Assembly (NCBI RefSeq): GCF_019947135.1
Contig: NZ_JAGSHT010000023.1
Span: 62,001 to 126,000 of the forward strand
Source: Occultella gossypii
Lineage (GTDB): Bacteria; Actinomycetota; Actinomycetes; Actinomycetales; Beutenbergiaceae
Direction of reading: 5' to 3'
DNA length: 64,000 nt
Positions 15,467 to 25,259 of the stretch are shown one piece after another (the stretch's first letter is position 1; every line of letters begins with the position of its first letter). The translations under genes and the position numbers were made by a program. The notes under the pieces were generated by a model. It ran no database searches and was not told the origin of the DNA. It worked only from the letters and a program-made list of their open reading frames with translations.

Positions 15467-16629
15467 GCGCCCTCGCGGTCAACTACGCCCCGCTCGACAT
15501 CGATATCGCCGACGGCGACGGCGTGTGGATCACCGACACCGCCGGCAACCGCTACATCGACTGCCTCGCGGGATACTCGGCGCTGAACTTCGGACATCGC
15601 AACCCCGAGCTGACGGCGGCCGCGCACGCCCAGCTCGACCGGGTCACCCTCACCGCACGCGCGATCGGCAACGACCGCCTGCTCCCGTTCGCCGAGGCCG
15701 TCACCGCGCTCACCGGCACCGAGATGCTGCTGCCCATGAACACCGGCGCGGAGGCGGTGGAGACCGCCATCAAGACGGCCCGCAAGTGGGGTTACGACGT
15801 GAAGGGTGTGCCGCGCTACGACGCCACGATCATCGTGGCCGCGAACGCGTTCCACGGCCGCACCACGACGATCATCTCGATGTCCACCGATCCGGAGGCC
15901 CGGGAGGGGTTCGGCCCCTACACACCGGGGTTCCGGGTGGTGCCCTACGGGGACGCCGCGGCCGTGGCCGAGGCGATCGACGAGACCACCGTGGCCGTGC
16001 TCGTGGAACCCGTGCAGGGCGAGGCCGGGGTGATCATCCCGCCGGAGGACTACCTCGAGGCACTCCGCGCCACCTGCACGGCCGCGAACGTGCTCCTGGT
16101 GCTGGACGAGATCCAGTCCGGGCTCGGCCGTACCGGAGCCACCCTCACCCAGGATCTGTCCGGGGTGCGGGCGGACCTGACCACGCTCGGCAAGGCGCTC
16201 GGCGGCGGCATCATCCCGACGTCGGCGCTGGTCGGCCGCAGGGATGTGATCGAGGTCGTGACCGCGGGCACCCACGGCTCGACGTTCGGCGGCAACCCGC
16301 TCGCCTGCGCCGTCGGTCTGGCAGTCACGAAGATCCTCGGCACCGGGTACTACCAGGAGCGAGCCCGGACGCTGAGCCCGATCCTGGCCGAGCGGGCCAA
16401 GGACCTTGTGGCCGACGGCCTGCTCACCGACGTGCGCTGCCTCGGGCTGTGGATGGGCGTGGACGTGGCGAACCTGACCGGGCGCCAGGTGAGCATCAGG
16501 CTCGCCGAGCGCGGCGTGATCGCGAAGGAGACCCACGGCAACACGATCCGGTTCGCGCCGCCCCTGTGCGTCACCGAGGACGAGCTGCACCAAGTCATGG
16601 ACGCGCTCACGGCCGCCCTGCGCGCGTGA
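15463..16629 (+). CDS. rocD: Ornithine--oxo-acid aminotransferase
   Basis: The 388-residue PLP enzyme transfers the delta-amino group of ornithine to 2-oxoglutarate, giving glutamate semialdehyde in arginine catabolism. It has the ornithine aminotransferase N-terminal motifs (NYAPLDI, CLAGYSALNFGHRNP), the PLP-phosphate segment NTGAEAVETAIKTARKWGY, the cofactor-ring acid at LDEIQSGLGRTG (Asp215) and the Schiff-base Lys244 in TLGKALGGG. Acetylornithine aminotransferase is the close alternative, but CLAGYSALNFGH favours RocD. The start is the ATG at 15463, placed six bases after an ideal GGAGGTGAT; this agrees with overlap to the upstream micro-ORF. It is slightly shorter at the N-terminus than relatives with a leading helix. 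Confidence 0.88.
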   Translation: MSALAVNYAPLDIDIADGDGVWITDTAGNRYIDCLAGYSALNFGHRNPELTAAAHAQLDRVTLTARAIGNDRLLPFAEAVTALTGTEMLLPMNTGAEAVETAIKTARKWGYDVKGVPRYDATIIVAANAFHGRTTTIISMSTDPEAREGFGPYTPGFRVVPYGDAAAVAEAIDETTVAVLVEPVQGEAGVIIPPEDYLEALRATCTAANVLLVLDEIQSGLGRTGATLTQDLSGVRADLTTLGKALGGGIIPTSALVGRRDVIEVVTAGTHGSTFGGNPLACAVGLAVTKILGTGYYQERARTLSPILAERAKDLVADGLLTDVRCLGLWMGVDVANLTGRQVSIRLAERGVIAKETHGNTIRFAPPLCVTEDELHQVMDALTAALRA

Positions 16630-16674
16630 GGGGGCCAGACGACCGGTCCGGGGTCTGACGGGGCCTCGGGCCGG

Positions 16675-17607
16675 TCAGGGCCGGCGCTTCCAGCCCATCG
16701 CGATCGGCGGCAGGCCCTCATCCGCGACCCGCGTCGGTACGACCATCACCGGGCACGCCGAGTGGTGCAGCACCTGCTGCGAGGTACTGCCGAGCAGCAT
16801 CCCGGCGAATCCGCCGCGCCCGCGCGAGCCGACCACGACCAGGTCGACCGCGGTGGAGAACTCCGAGAGCAGGGCGGCACCGTTGCCGTCGAGGGCGTGC
16901 CGGCGGACGGTCAGGTCCCGTCCCTCGAGGGCGTGGTCGACCGCGACGTTCAGGCCTTCCTTGACGTCGGCCAGCACGCCTTCCCGGTCCACGGACGCGG
17001 GCAGCCAGCCGAGCAGCCCCGCGCCGGCGCCGATCGGCACGGCCACCACCGCCGTCAGCTCGGCGCCCCAGACCTCGGCCTCCTCGATTGCCCGGGTCAG
17101 CGCGACCTTGGCCGATTCCGAGCCGTCGACGCCCACCACGATCCGCTTGACCGGGATCGGCGTCTCCTCACCCTCGCGCAGCGGCACCACCACCGTGGGG
17201 CAGTGTGCGTGCGCAGGCAGCGCGGAGGAGACGGTGCCAAGGATCCGCTCCGCGAACCCACTCGTGCCCCGGGTGCCGACCACCGCCAGGCATACCTGCT
17301 TGGTCAGGTCCACCAGCACCCCGGCCGCGTCGCCGGTCTCGAGGGCGCTGGTCACGTCGACGCCCCGACCGCTGACGCGCTCCATGGCCTCATCGAGGAC
17401 GGCCTGCGCACCCTCCCGGATCGCGGTGTCGTCCAGGGTGGCGTAACCGCCGTCGAGCGAGGCTGCCGCGAAGGTCGGCAGCGCGTACGCGCACACCAGA
17501 TGCAGCCGCCAACCGACCCGCTTCGCCTGGGCGACCGCCCAGTCGAGGGCGTTCAGACTCGCCGCTGAGCCATCCACCCCGACAAGGACCACCTGTTCGT
17601 GTTCCAT
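16675..17607 (-). CDS. Tandem universal stress protein
   Basis: The 310-residue protein consists of two Usp domains (about residues 1-145 and 155-300). Each carries the ATP-binding pattern G-x2-G-x9-G-(S/T): GTRGTSGFAERILGT in the first and GSRGRGGFAGMLLGS in the second, both followed by the CP-VVVP/CPVMVVP strand. Each domain opens with a VGVDGS strand-loop. Such proteins bind ATP and are induced under stress, hypoxia or stationary phase in actinobacteria; direct function is unclear. The ATG at 17607 has GGTGAAG upstream. The gene is convergent with rocD and follows the NlpC/P60 gene on the same strand, separated by a strong terminator. Confidence 0.92.
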   Translation of the reverse strand: MEHEQVVLVGVDGSAASLNALDWAVAQAKRVGWRLHLVCAYALPTFAAASLDGGYATLDDTAIREGAQAVLDEAMERVSGRGVDVTSALETGDAAGVLVDLTKQVCLAVVGTRGTSGFAERILGTVSSALPAHAHCPTVVVPLREGEETPIPVKRIVVGVDGSESAKVALTRAIEEAEVWGAELTAVVAVPIGAGAGLLGWLPASVDREGVLADVKEGLNVAVDHALEGRDLTVRRHALDGNGAALLSEFSTAVDLVVVGSRGRGGFAGMLLGSTSQQVLHHSACPVMVVPTRVADEGLPPIAMGWKRRP

Positions 17608-17731
17608 GACCGCTTCACCGCCGTCCCTTGGGAATCTCTTTGACCATTGTGCCCCGTCCGAGCGCACCCCGCAGCCTTGCCCACGCGCGATCGGCGAACT
17701 GAAACGAGAAGTTCACCCACCCGAAAAAGAC

Positions 17732-17764
17732 GAATGGCCCGCCCCTGCTGGGGGCGGGCCATTC
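17732..17764 (-). terminator. Rho-independent terminator after the NlpC/P60 gene
   Basis: Two perfect 14-base arms (GAATGGCCCGCCCC and complement) around a five-base loop; on the minus strand the hairpin is followed by GTCTTTTTC. It lies 18 bases past the stop at 17782, so it ends the riboswitch-controlled transcript. Confidence 0.85.
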
Positions 17765-17781
17765 ATCGGGGGGATCGTTGC

Positions 17782-18570
17782 TCAGAGAACCCGGATGAAG
17801 GTGGGGTTCGAGCGGTAGATCGGGCCGGCGGTCAGCGGGGTGCCGGGGTTCCGGGCGGCGATGTGCTGGTTGCCACCGAGGTAGATGCCGACGTGGCCGG
17901 GCCACCAGATCAGGTCACCGGGCTGCGCCTCGGAGGCCGACACGATGGTGCCGGCGCCACGCTGGGCGGAGGAACTGCGCGGCAGGCTGATGCCCACCTG
18001 GGCGAACACGTAGGACGTGAACCCGGAGCAGTCGAACCCGGACGGCGTGCCACCGCCGTACACGTACGGGGTGCCGACGTAGCGGTAGGCGATGTCGATG
18101 ACGGCCGCGGCGGAAGCCGAGGTCACCTGCGGAGCGGCGGGCGTCTCCTCGACGGCCTCACGCTCGGTGCTCCGCGACGCCTGGCTGTCCGCCGTCGTGG
18201 TGCGGGCCGGCGTGGTGCGCACGACCGGTGGCGGGGGCGGGGGCGGCGGCGGAGCGGCCTCGGAGGTCGCCTCGACGGCAGTGAACGTCCAGGCGGCGTC
18301 GGCGGCGACGGTGACGACCTCGGACGTGGTGTCCGGGGAGTCGAAGTTCGCAGCGGCGGCAGCCGTCAGGTTCGCGGCCTGCACGGGAGCGACGTTGTTC
18401 GGGGCGGCGATGCCGGCCGACGCGCTCAGCGTGAGGATGATCCCCGAGGAGGCCACAGCGGCGACGGCGCGGCGACCGACGGTCCCCGTGACGGCCTGAC
18501 CGAACGTGGTCAAGGGGGTGACGGGGCGGCGTGCGGCTCGGTGCCGAGCGCCTGCGATGCATTCAGTCAA
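17782..18570 (-). CDS. Secreted C40-family (NlpC/P60) peptidoglycan hydrolase
   Basis: The 262-residue protein is an exported cell-wall endopeptidase. It has a long basic N-region and a hydrophobic stretch near residues 33-56 (AVAAVASSGIILTLSASAGIAAP) typical of actinobacterial secretion signals, then a variable part with Thr/Glu-rich and poly-Pro sequence (nine prolines). The catalytic NlpC/P60 domain covers about the last 110 residues: Cys in GFDCSGFTSYVF, His in GHVGIYLG and the third polar residue in NQHIAARN. The TTG at 18570 is chosen because AGGAGAGG lies seven bases before it. A c-di-AMP riboswitch occupies the leader directly upstream, so expression of this hydrolase is tied to turgor and wall state. 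Confidence 0.9.
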   Translation of the reverse strand: MTECIAGARHRAARRPVTPLTTFGQAVTGTVGRRAVAAVASSGIILTLSASAGIAAPNNVAPVQAANLTAAAAANFDSPDTTSEVVTVAADAAWTFTAVEATSEAAPPPPPPPPPVVRTTPARTTTADSQASRSTEREAVEETPAAPQVTSASAAAVIDIAYRYVGTPYVYGGGTPSGFDCSGFTSYVFAQVGISLPRSSSAQRGAGTIVSASEAQPGDLIWWPGHVGIYLGGNQHIAARNPGTPLTAGPIYRSNPTFIRVL

Positions 18571-18586
18571 AGTGGTACCTCTCCTG

Positions 18587-18764
18587 ACGCCTACGAGGTG
18601 AGCTGTCGGGTTCGGGTGGGAGATCACCCGGTCTACCGGACCTCACGGTCCGGCGGGACTTCACCCCAAGGAGTTCTTCGACTTCTGTGAACTCCACAAG
18701 GATTGGGTCCCCCGTCCCTGTCTCTGCTGATACGGGAACCTCGTTCGGTGACAGGGCTAGGCGT
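18587..18764 (-). ncRNA. Cyclic di-AMP riboswitch (ydaO-yuaA type)
   Basis: The minus-strand leader of the NlpC/P60 gene shows conserved landmarks of this class in order: GACGGGGGACCCAA, GGGGTGAAGTCC, GACCGGGTGATCTCC, ACCCGAACCCGACAGCT and CACCTCGTAGGCG. The closing helix P1 is perfect: ACGCCTA at the 5' end (18758-18764) and TAGGCGT at the 3' end (18587-18593). The ribosome binding site AGGAGAGG follows P1 by two bases. Members of this class are known upstream of rpf and NlpC/P60 genes in actinobacteria and turn expression off when c-di-AMP is high. The region from 18765 to 18890 shows no further feature. Confidence 0.93.
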
Positions 18765-18890
18765 TCCATCCGAGGTACTCGCCGAAGGAGGGTTTCGTCG
18801 AGCGAGGTTGAGGCTACATGACGGTCCCGGCGATTGTCACGTTCTGATCACGAAGTGTGTCTCAACGCGCGCCGGCCACGGCCCGACGAC

Positions 18891-19577
18891 CTACTTGCCG
18901 ACCTTCACGAAGAGGTGCCGCGCGGTCTCCTCGGGCAGGTCCAGGGCGTACTCGGCGCCCTCCACGCTGACCGTGATGACGTCCTGCCGGCGCTGCGAGG
19001 TCAGGGTGGCGCCGGGGCGAACCCCCGCCTCGCTGAACCGGGCGAGCAGTTCCACGTCCACCTGGAGGGGCTCCCCGATGCGGGACAGCACGAACTCGGT
19101 GGGCTCCTCGCGGGCGGCGTCCGCGAGCGCCACGCCGAGATCGACCGGGACCTTCGCCTCGCCGAACTCCTCCAACCCGGGGATCGGGTTGCCGTACGGG
19201 TCGTGGTCCGGGTGGTTCATGAGCGTGAGCAGGCGCTCCTCGACCTGCCGGCTCATCACGTGTTCCCAGCGGCACGCCTCCTCGTGCACGTGCGGCCAGT
19301 CCAGCCCGATCACGTCGGTGAGCAGGCGCTCCGCGAGGCGGTGCTTGCGCATCACCCGGGTGGCGCGCGCCATGCCCTCCTCGGTCAGCTCCAGGTGCCG
19401 ATCCCCGGTGACGACCATCAGACCGTCCCGTTCCAGCCGCGCGACGGTCTGGGAGACGGTCGGACCGGAGTGGCCCAGCCGCTCGGCGATCCGGGCCCGC
19501 AGCGGCACGATCCCATCCTCGATGAGCTCGAAAACCGTCTTCAGGTACATCTCGGTGGTGTCGATCAGATCGGCCAT
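18891..19577 (-). CDS. DtxR/IdeR-family metal-dependent repressor
   Basis: The 228-residue protein has the three-part DtxR architecture: an N-terminal winged helix (MADLIDTTEMYLKTVFELIEDG and GPTVSQTVARLERDGL), a dimerisation/metal domain with the conserved HRLAERLLTDVIGLDWPHVHEEACRWEHVMS (the Cys, Glu and His ligands of the regulatory site), and an SH3-like C-terminal domain (about 150-225). When loaded with Fe(II) or Mn(II) the dimer represses iron-uptake or metal genes; the GNPIP segment is typical of IdeR/DtxR. The ATG at 19577 follows AGGACGCC. A TAGGGT -10-like hexamer lies further upstream. It is divergent from the citrate-synthase-like gene. Confidence 0.9.
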   Translation of the reverse strand: MADLIDTTEMYLKTVFELIEDGIVPLRARIAERLGHSGPTVSQTVARLERDGLMVVTGDRHLELTEEGMARATRVMRKHRLAERLLTDVIGLDWPHVHEEACRWEHVMSRQVEERLLTLMNHPDHDPYGNPIPGLEEFGEAKVPVDLGVALADAAREEPTEFVLSRIGEPLQVDVELLARFSEAGVRPGATLTSQRRQDVITVSVEGAEYALDLPEETARHLFVKVGK

Positions 19578-19710
19578 GGCGTCCTATCCATCCCCTTGCT
19601 CCAGAATCTCGACTCACCCTAGTCGCTGCCACGCGAGATCGGCCCTCGGACCCGACGGGTCACGGCGCCCGCGGCGGTCGGCACTGGTCCGCGCGAGGGC
19701 CGCGATCACC

Positions 19711-19716
19711 TACCCT
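19711..19716 (+). promoter_or_regulatory. -10 hexamer for citrate-synthase-like gene
   Basis: TACCCT lies five bases before the GTG at 19722 (eight before the ATG at 19725), with no ribosome binding site, pointing to a leaderless transcript. Confidence 0.45.
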
Positions 19717-19721
19717 TCACC

Positions 19722-20726
19722 GTGATGAGTGTCATACCCCCGATCTCCACCGTGGACCCCGCCGCCGGGCTCCGATACCGCGGTCACGACGTCGGTGACC
19801 TGGTCCGCACGCGTCCGTACGGGCAGGTGTGGACGCTGCTCGTCGACGGCACCCTGGACGGCGCGGTCCTGGCACCCGCCGAGTCGTTCCCGCTGCCCCT
19901 GCGCACCGGGGATCACCGGGTGGACCTGCAGGCGGCGCTGGCCGCACTGGCTCCGGTGTGGGGCTTCCTGCCGCTTGAGGACATCGACGGCGTCCGGTTG
20001 CGCACCGATCTCGCCCGCGCCTCGGCGATGGCGTTCTCGATCCTCGCGCAGTCCGCGCGCAGCGAGAACCTGCCCTCGATCGGCCGGCGGGAGATCGTCG
20101 GCGCCGGCGGCCTGGCGGAGCGGTTCCTGATGACCTGGCACGGCGAGGTGCCCGAGCACGAGGCGACCGCGATCAACGCCTGCTGGGTGGCCCTGGCCGA
20201 GCACGGCCTGTCCACCTCCACCCGCGCGGCCCGCCTGATCGCGGGGACCGGCGCGGACGCCGCCGCGTGCCTGTCCGGAGCGGTGGCGGCCTCCAGTGGC
20301 CCGATCGGCGGCGGTGCCACGGCCCGCTCCCTCGGCCTCCTCGACGCCGCCGAGGACCTCGGCGACGCACGCGCCGCCGTCCGGGCCGCTTTCGAGGCCG
20401 GCACCCTGTTCGGCTTCGGCAACTCCGGGTACGCCGGGGCCGACCCCCGGGTGACGGCGTTGCGCCAGGTCGCCGCGGACCTGAACATCGAGCGGCTCGA
20501 GGTGGCCACCGCGGTCGCCGACGCGGCCCGGGCCGAGTACGCCGACCGCGGCCTTGCGCTGCCCGTCGACCGCGGCGACCACGTGATGTTCTGGGCGGGT
20601 CTCCTGCTCGACTCGGCACGGGTCCCGGCCCGGATGTTCACCGCGATGTTCGCGTGCGCCCGGCTCGCCGGCTGGAGCGCCCACATCACCCAGGTGCACC
20701 AGGAGCGACGAGCCTCGAACGGGTGA
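19722..20726 (+). CDS. Citrate synthase-like protein lacking catalytic residues
   Basis: The 334-residue protein is clearly of the actinobacterial 'citrate synthase 2' type: LRYRGHDVGDLV, VWTLLVDG, LAPVWGFLPL, AEHGLSTST, LSGAVAASSGP and ARLAGWSAH all fit. Yet the three residues that do the chemistry are replaced: the His of GPLHGG is Gly196 (GPIGGG), the His of GHRxY is Asn234 (GFGNSGY) and the acidic residue of NVE/DF is Met289 (HVMFWAG). The C-terminal Arg-rich tail is also shortened. It is therefore unlikely to make citrate; a structural or regulatory role, or altered chemistry, is possible. Start GTG 19722 or ATG 19725. It precedes serC by 33 bases. Confidence 0.75.
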   Translation: MMSVIPPISTVDPAAGLRYRGHDVGDLVRTRPYGQVWTLLVDGTLDGAVLAPAESFPLPLRTGDHRVDLQAALAALAPVWGFLPLEDIDGVRLRTDLARASAMAFSILAQSARSENLPSIGRREIVGAGGLAERFLMTWHGEVPEHEATAINACWVALAEHGLSTSTRAARLIAGTGADAAACLSGAVAASSGPIGGGATARSLGLLDAAEDLGDARAAVRAAFEAGTLFGFGNSGYAGADPRVTALRQVAADLNIERLEVATAVADAARAEYADRGLALPVDRGDHVMFWAGLLLDSARVPARMFTAMFACARLAGWSAHITQVHQERRASNG

Positions 20727-21865
<1,139 letters not shown>

Positions 21866-21866
<1 letters not shown>

Positions 21867-22666
21867 TGCGCGGCCTCACCGGCCGGGTGGCCCTGGTCAC
21901 CGGAGCCGGGCACGGCATCGGTGCGGCGATCGCCGGCCGGCTCGCCGCCGAGGGTGCGCGGGTGGCCGGTGTGGATCTCGACCTGCCGGCGGTCGAGGCC
22001 GTCGTCGGCGGGTTGCCGACGACGGGACTCGCCCTGCGTATGGACGTCACCGACCGCGCCGGCATCGACGCGGCGGTGGCGGCGACGGTCGAGGAGTTCG
22101 GCGGCATCGACATCCTCGTGAACAACGTCGGGGTGGCCGGTGGAGGGACGCTCGAGGACCTCGACGACGCCGAGTGGGACCGCCAGGTCGGGCCCACCCT
22201 GCGCGGTGCGGTGCGGTGCATCCAGGCGTGCCTGCCCGAGTTGCTGCGGGCCGCCGGCGGCGGCCGGATCGTCTCGATCGCGTCGGTGAACGGGATGACG
22301 GCGGTCGGTGACGTGCCGTACTCGGCGGCCAAGGCCGCCCTGATCAACGCGTCCATGAACGTCGCGGTCGAGTACGGGCCGAAGGTGCAGGGCACCGTCG
22401 GCGGCGGATCGGGCTGGGTCCGCTCGAACGTGGTCTCCCCCGGCACCATCGTGACCAGGAACTGGACGGAGGGCGGCCCCGAGCAGCTGGAGACGCTGGA
22501 CAAGATGGCTCAGCTCTACCCGATGGGCCGGGTGGGCCAGCCGGACGAGGTGGCGGCCGCCGTCGCCTTCCTGGCCTCGGACGACGCGTCCTGGATCACG
22601 GGCGTCAACCTGCCGGTCGACGGTGGCTTCATGACCGGTCCGCTGGTCCGGATCCGAGACTTCTAG
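21866..22666 (+). CDS. SDR family NAD(P)-dependent oxidoreductase
   Basis: The 266-residue classical short-chain dehydrogenase has the cofactor motif TGAGHGIG at residues 12-19, an acidic residue after the second strand (VDLD) favouring NAD(H), the structural NNVG motif, and the active site Ser (SIASVNG) with Tyr-x3-Lys (YSAAK). The C-terminal part has the standard PMGRVGQPDEVAAAVAFLASD and GVNLPVDGGF. The substrate cannot be predicted. Translation is coupled to serC through a TGATG overlap, so the two are one transcript, but a metabolic link is not obvious. It ends six bases before the convergent ykoC stop. Confidence 0.9.
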
Positions 22667-22671
22667 GGCCG

Positions 22672-23544
22672 TCAGCCGAACACCCCGAGGGCGCCCCACC
22701 CGGCCAGCAGGCCGCAGCGCCAGGTCGCCAGCAGCACCGCCGTCACCGTCGCGAGCGCTACCGCGCTCAGGACCGCGTCACCCGGGGTGAGCCGGGCCGG
22801 GTCGTGGATCGTGCGGCGGCCGGCGCCGAGTCCGCGGGTCTCGAGGGCGATCGACATCCGCTCCCCGCGGCGCAGGGTCGTCACGAGCAGGGTGAAGGAC
22901 GCGCGGGCGAGGGCGCGCGGCGAGCGGGGCAGCGGCATCGGACGCTCGGTCCGGCGCGGCCGGACCCTTCGCGACCGGTGCCGTGGCGACCCGCCCCCGG
23001 ACGAGCGCGGACGCCGCATCGCCTGGGCCTGCCGGATCGTCTGCCACTGCTGCGGCAGCTGTTCGAGGAGCCGGTATCCGGCCAGCACCGCGTAGGCGAA
23101 GGCGCCACTGAGGCGCACGTGCTGATGCAGGCTCGTCATGAGCCGGGCGCCGTCGGTGGTCAGCACGAAGCCGAGCGACAGCGTCCCGATGAGCAGGGTC
23201 CGGACCGCGAGCGAGATCCCGATCTCGAGACCGGGCACCGACACGTCGAGCGGCCCGAGCACCCAGACCACCGGACCCGGCCGGGTCAGCGCGTTGACCG
23301 TGAACAGGCTGAGCCCGAACAGGGCGAACGGCAGGTGCGCCCGCGCCATGGTGCCCAGCGGGATACGGCCGGCGAGGACGACCGCCGGCACGGCGAGCAG
23401 GTACAGGATCGTGGGGGTCCACGGGTCGAAGACACCGGTGACGACGGCGGAGATGACGAGCACGAGGGCGAGCTTGACGGCCGGGTCACGCCGGTGCAGC
23501 GCCGAGTCGACGTCGAGCGGGCGCCCGAACGCGGTCGCGCTCAC
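22672..23544 (-). CDS. ykoC: ECF transporter T component (YkoC/EcfT)
   Basis: The 290-residue membrane protein belongs to the EcfT/CbiQ family: about five hydrophobic segments and the cytoplasmic coupling helices with the two short motifs A-R-G, seen as QAMRRP (canonical ARA/ARG-like) and ALETRGLGAG. It joins the substrate-binding S component to the two ATPase domains. A Pro/Arg-rich insert lies between the coupling motifs. The GTG at 23544 overlaps the stop of the ATPase gene (GTGA). It is the last gene of the ykoFEDC-type operon, which is controlled by a TPP riboswitch. A long frame extending upstream through the ATPase gene is an artefact. Confidence 0.85.
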   Translation of the reverse strand: MSATAFGRPLDVDSALHRRDPAVKLALVLVISAVVTGVFDPWTPTILYLLAVPAVVLAGRIPLGTMARAHLPFALFGLSLFTVNALTRPGPVVWVLGPLDVSVPGLEIGISLAVRTLLIGTLSLGFVLTTDGARLMTSLHQHVRLSGAFAYAVLAGYRLLEQLPQQWQTIRQAQAMRRPRSSGGGSPRHRSRRVRPRRTERPMPLPRSPRALARASFTLLVTTLRRGERMSIALETRGLGAGRRTIHDPARLTPGDAVLSAVALATVTAVLLATWRCGLLAGWGALGVFG

Positions 23545-25259
23545 GCGGCGGCCCCGGAGCCCGCGCCGAGGGCCTCGTCGAGGGTCTCGAGCAGCCGCCG
23601 CAGTGGGACCCCGCTGCCGCGCCAGCCCTCGAGCAGCGGCGGCAGCGCGAGACCTGCCCACTCCAGCGACGGGCCGGAGAAGACCTCGTCGACGCCGCCC
23701 CGGGCGAGTACCCCACCGCCGGCGAGGACCACCACCTCGTCGGCGAGGGTGGCCACCAGGCGCAGGTCGTGGCTGACCAGGACCACGCCGCGCCCGTCGT
23801 CGGCGAGCCCACGCAACGCGCGGGCGACGGCGGCCGTGGTGACCCGGTCCTGCCCGAACGTCGGCTCGTCGGCGAGGAACACCTCGTCCGCGCACACGGA
23901 CATGGCCGCGAGCGAGAGCCGCCGCTGCTGCCCGCCGGACAGCCGGAACGGGTCCCGGTCGGCCACGGCGCCGAGGTGGTAGCGCGCCAGGACGGCATCG
24001 ATGTCCTCGGTGGGGTCCATCCGTGCCGGACCCGCCGGAACCGCCGGAACCGCTCCGTACGCGACCTCGGCCCGGACCGAGCGCGTGAGGAACTGGTGCT
24101 CGGGGTTCTGGAACACCAGACCCGCCGGTGGCCCGTCGATCGTGCCGGTGAACGGGAGCAGTCCGGCCAGGGCGAGCAGCAGGCTCGACTTGCCGCACCC
24201 GTTGACGCCGACGACGGCGGTGATCCGGCCGCGGACCACGTCCAGGTCCACGTCGGTCAGGACCTGCGCGGAGCCACGGCGCACACCGAGCCCGCGGGCG
24301 CGCAGGACGACCCGCTCGCCCGCGCGAGCCGACCGCGACGGTGCCGACGACGACGGTGCCGACCCCGACCGACGCACGCTCCGCCGTCGGGCCATCAGCT
24401 CCGCGAGGCCCGCGCGCAGCGCGGCACCCCCGGGCCCGACCTCCCGGCCCAGCGCCAGGCCGACCTCGATCCCGGCCGGGAGCCACGCCCCGGCGCCGGC
24501 CAGGGCCACGCCGTGCTCGCGCAGCACCTGCGGCGTCGGCCCTGCAGCCCGCACCCGGCCGGCGTCGTCGAGGACCACCACGTGCTCGGGCAGCCGCCCC
24601 AGCTCGTCGAGGCGATGCTCGATGAGGACCTGCGCGGGTCCCGGTGCCGCGAGCAACGCGCCGATCCGGCGGGCGGCCGCGGTGTCGAGCAACGCCGTCG
24701 GCTCGTCGAGGAGCAGCACGTCCGGGCGGGCCACGAGGGCCGCTGCGAGCGCGACCCGCTGACCCTGCCCGCCGGAGAGTTCGCCGGTGCGCCGCCCGAT
24801 CAGGTCCGTGGCACCGACCGCCGCGAGGGCGGCGCGGACCCGGGGACCGATCTGCGCCGGCGGCACCGCCCGGTTCTCACAGGCGAACGCCACCTCGTCC
24901 ACGACGGTCGGCAGGCACAGCTGGTCCGCCGGGTCCTGCGTGAGGGTGCCGACCCGCCCGGCCAGGACCGGCACCGCGGTGGTGGTCGGGTCGGCACCGG
25001 CGATGCGGACCCGGCCGGTCACGTCGGCGTCGATGGTGCCCGGGACCACGCCGGCGAGGACCCGCAGCACGGTGCTCTTCCCGGACCCGGACGATCCCAT
25101 CAGCAGCAGCCGCTTCCCGGCCGGCACGTGCAGGTCCACGCCCGCGAGGGACGGTACGGACGCCGTCGGGTAGTGCACCCGGAGGTCCCGCACGGTGACG
25201 GCGGCCGGGGCCTCGGGACTCGTGCGGCGGTCCGCGGCGGACGCGGGCGCGGCCGTCAT
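23541..25259 (-). CDS. ykoD: ECF transporter duplicated ATPase (YkoD)
   Basis: The 572-residue protein is a fused pair of ABC ATPases energising vitamin-precursor uptake. The first half has Walker A GSSGSGKST, signature LSGGQGQRVALA and Walker B VLLLDEPTALLD; the second has GVNGCGKSS, LSGGQQRRLSLA and EVFLADEPTFGQD with the SHDLR switch His. A low-complexity Ser/Arg-rich linker joins them. In the first half the switch region reads IEHRLDE. The ATG at 25259 overlaps the ykoE stop (TGATG). Fused ATPases of this sort are typical of YkoD in YkoEDC systems, consistent with the neighbours ykoF, ykoE and ykoC. Confidence 0.9.
   Translation of the reverse strand: MTAAPASAADRRTSPEAPAAVTVRDLRVHYPTASVPSLAGVDLHVPAGKRLLLMGSSGSGKSTVLRVLAGVVPGTIDADVTGRVRIAGADPTTTAVPVLAGRVGTLTQDPADQLCLPTVVDEVAFACENRAVPPAQIGPRVRAALAAVGATDLIGRRTGELSGGQGQRVALAAALVARPDVLLLDEPTALLDTAAARRIGALLAAPGPAQVLIEHRLDELGRLPEHVVVLDDAGRVRAAGPTPQVLREHGVALAGAGAWLPAGIEVGLALGREVGPGGAALRAGLAELMARRRSVRRSGSAPSSSAPSRSARAGERVVLRARGLGVRRGSAQVLTDVDLDVVRGRITAVVGVNGCGKSSLLLALAGLLPFTGTIDGPPAGLVFQNPEHQFLTRSVRAEVAYGAVPAVPAGPARMDPTEDIDAVLARYHLGAVADRDPFRLSGGQQRRLSLAAMSVCADEVFLADEPTFGQDRVTTAAVARALRGLADDGRGVVLVSHDLRLVATLADEVVVLAGGGVLARGGVDEVFSGPSLEWAGLALPPLLEGWRGSGVPLRRLLETLDEALGAGSGAAA

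Noticed and set aside
16640-16674. G/C-rich inverted repeat between rocD and the universal stress protein gene
   Set aside because: Only six end bases pair cleanly (GACCGG/CCGGTC); the inner bases do not form a continuous stem, so I do not call a terminator.
22672-24486. A 604-residue frame reading EcfT with a long N-terminal extension
   Set aside because: The extension lies inside the ATPase gene in another frame and is Arg/Gly-rich; the GTG at 23544 overlapping the ATPase stop is the natural start.
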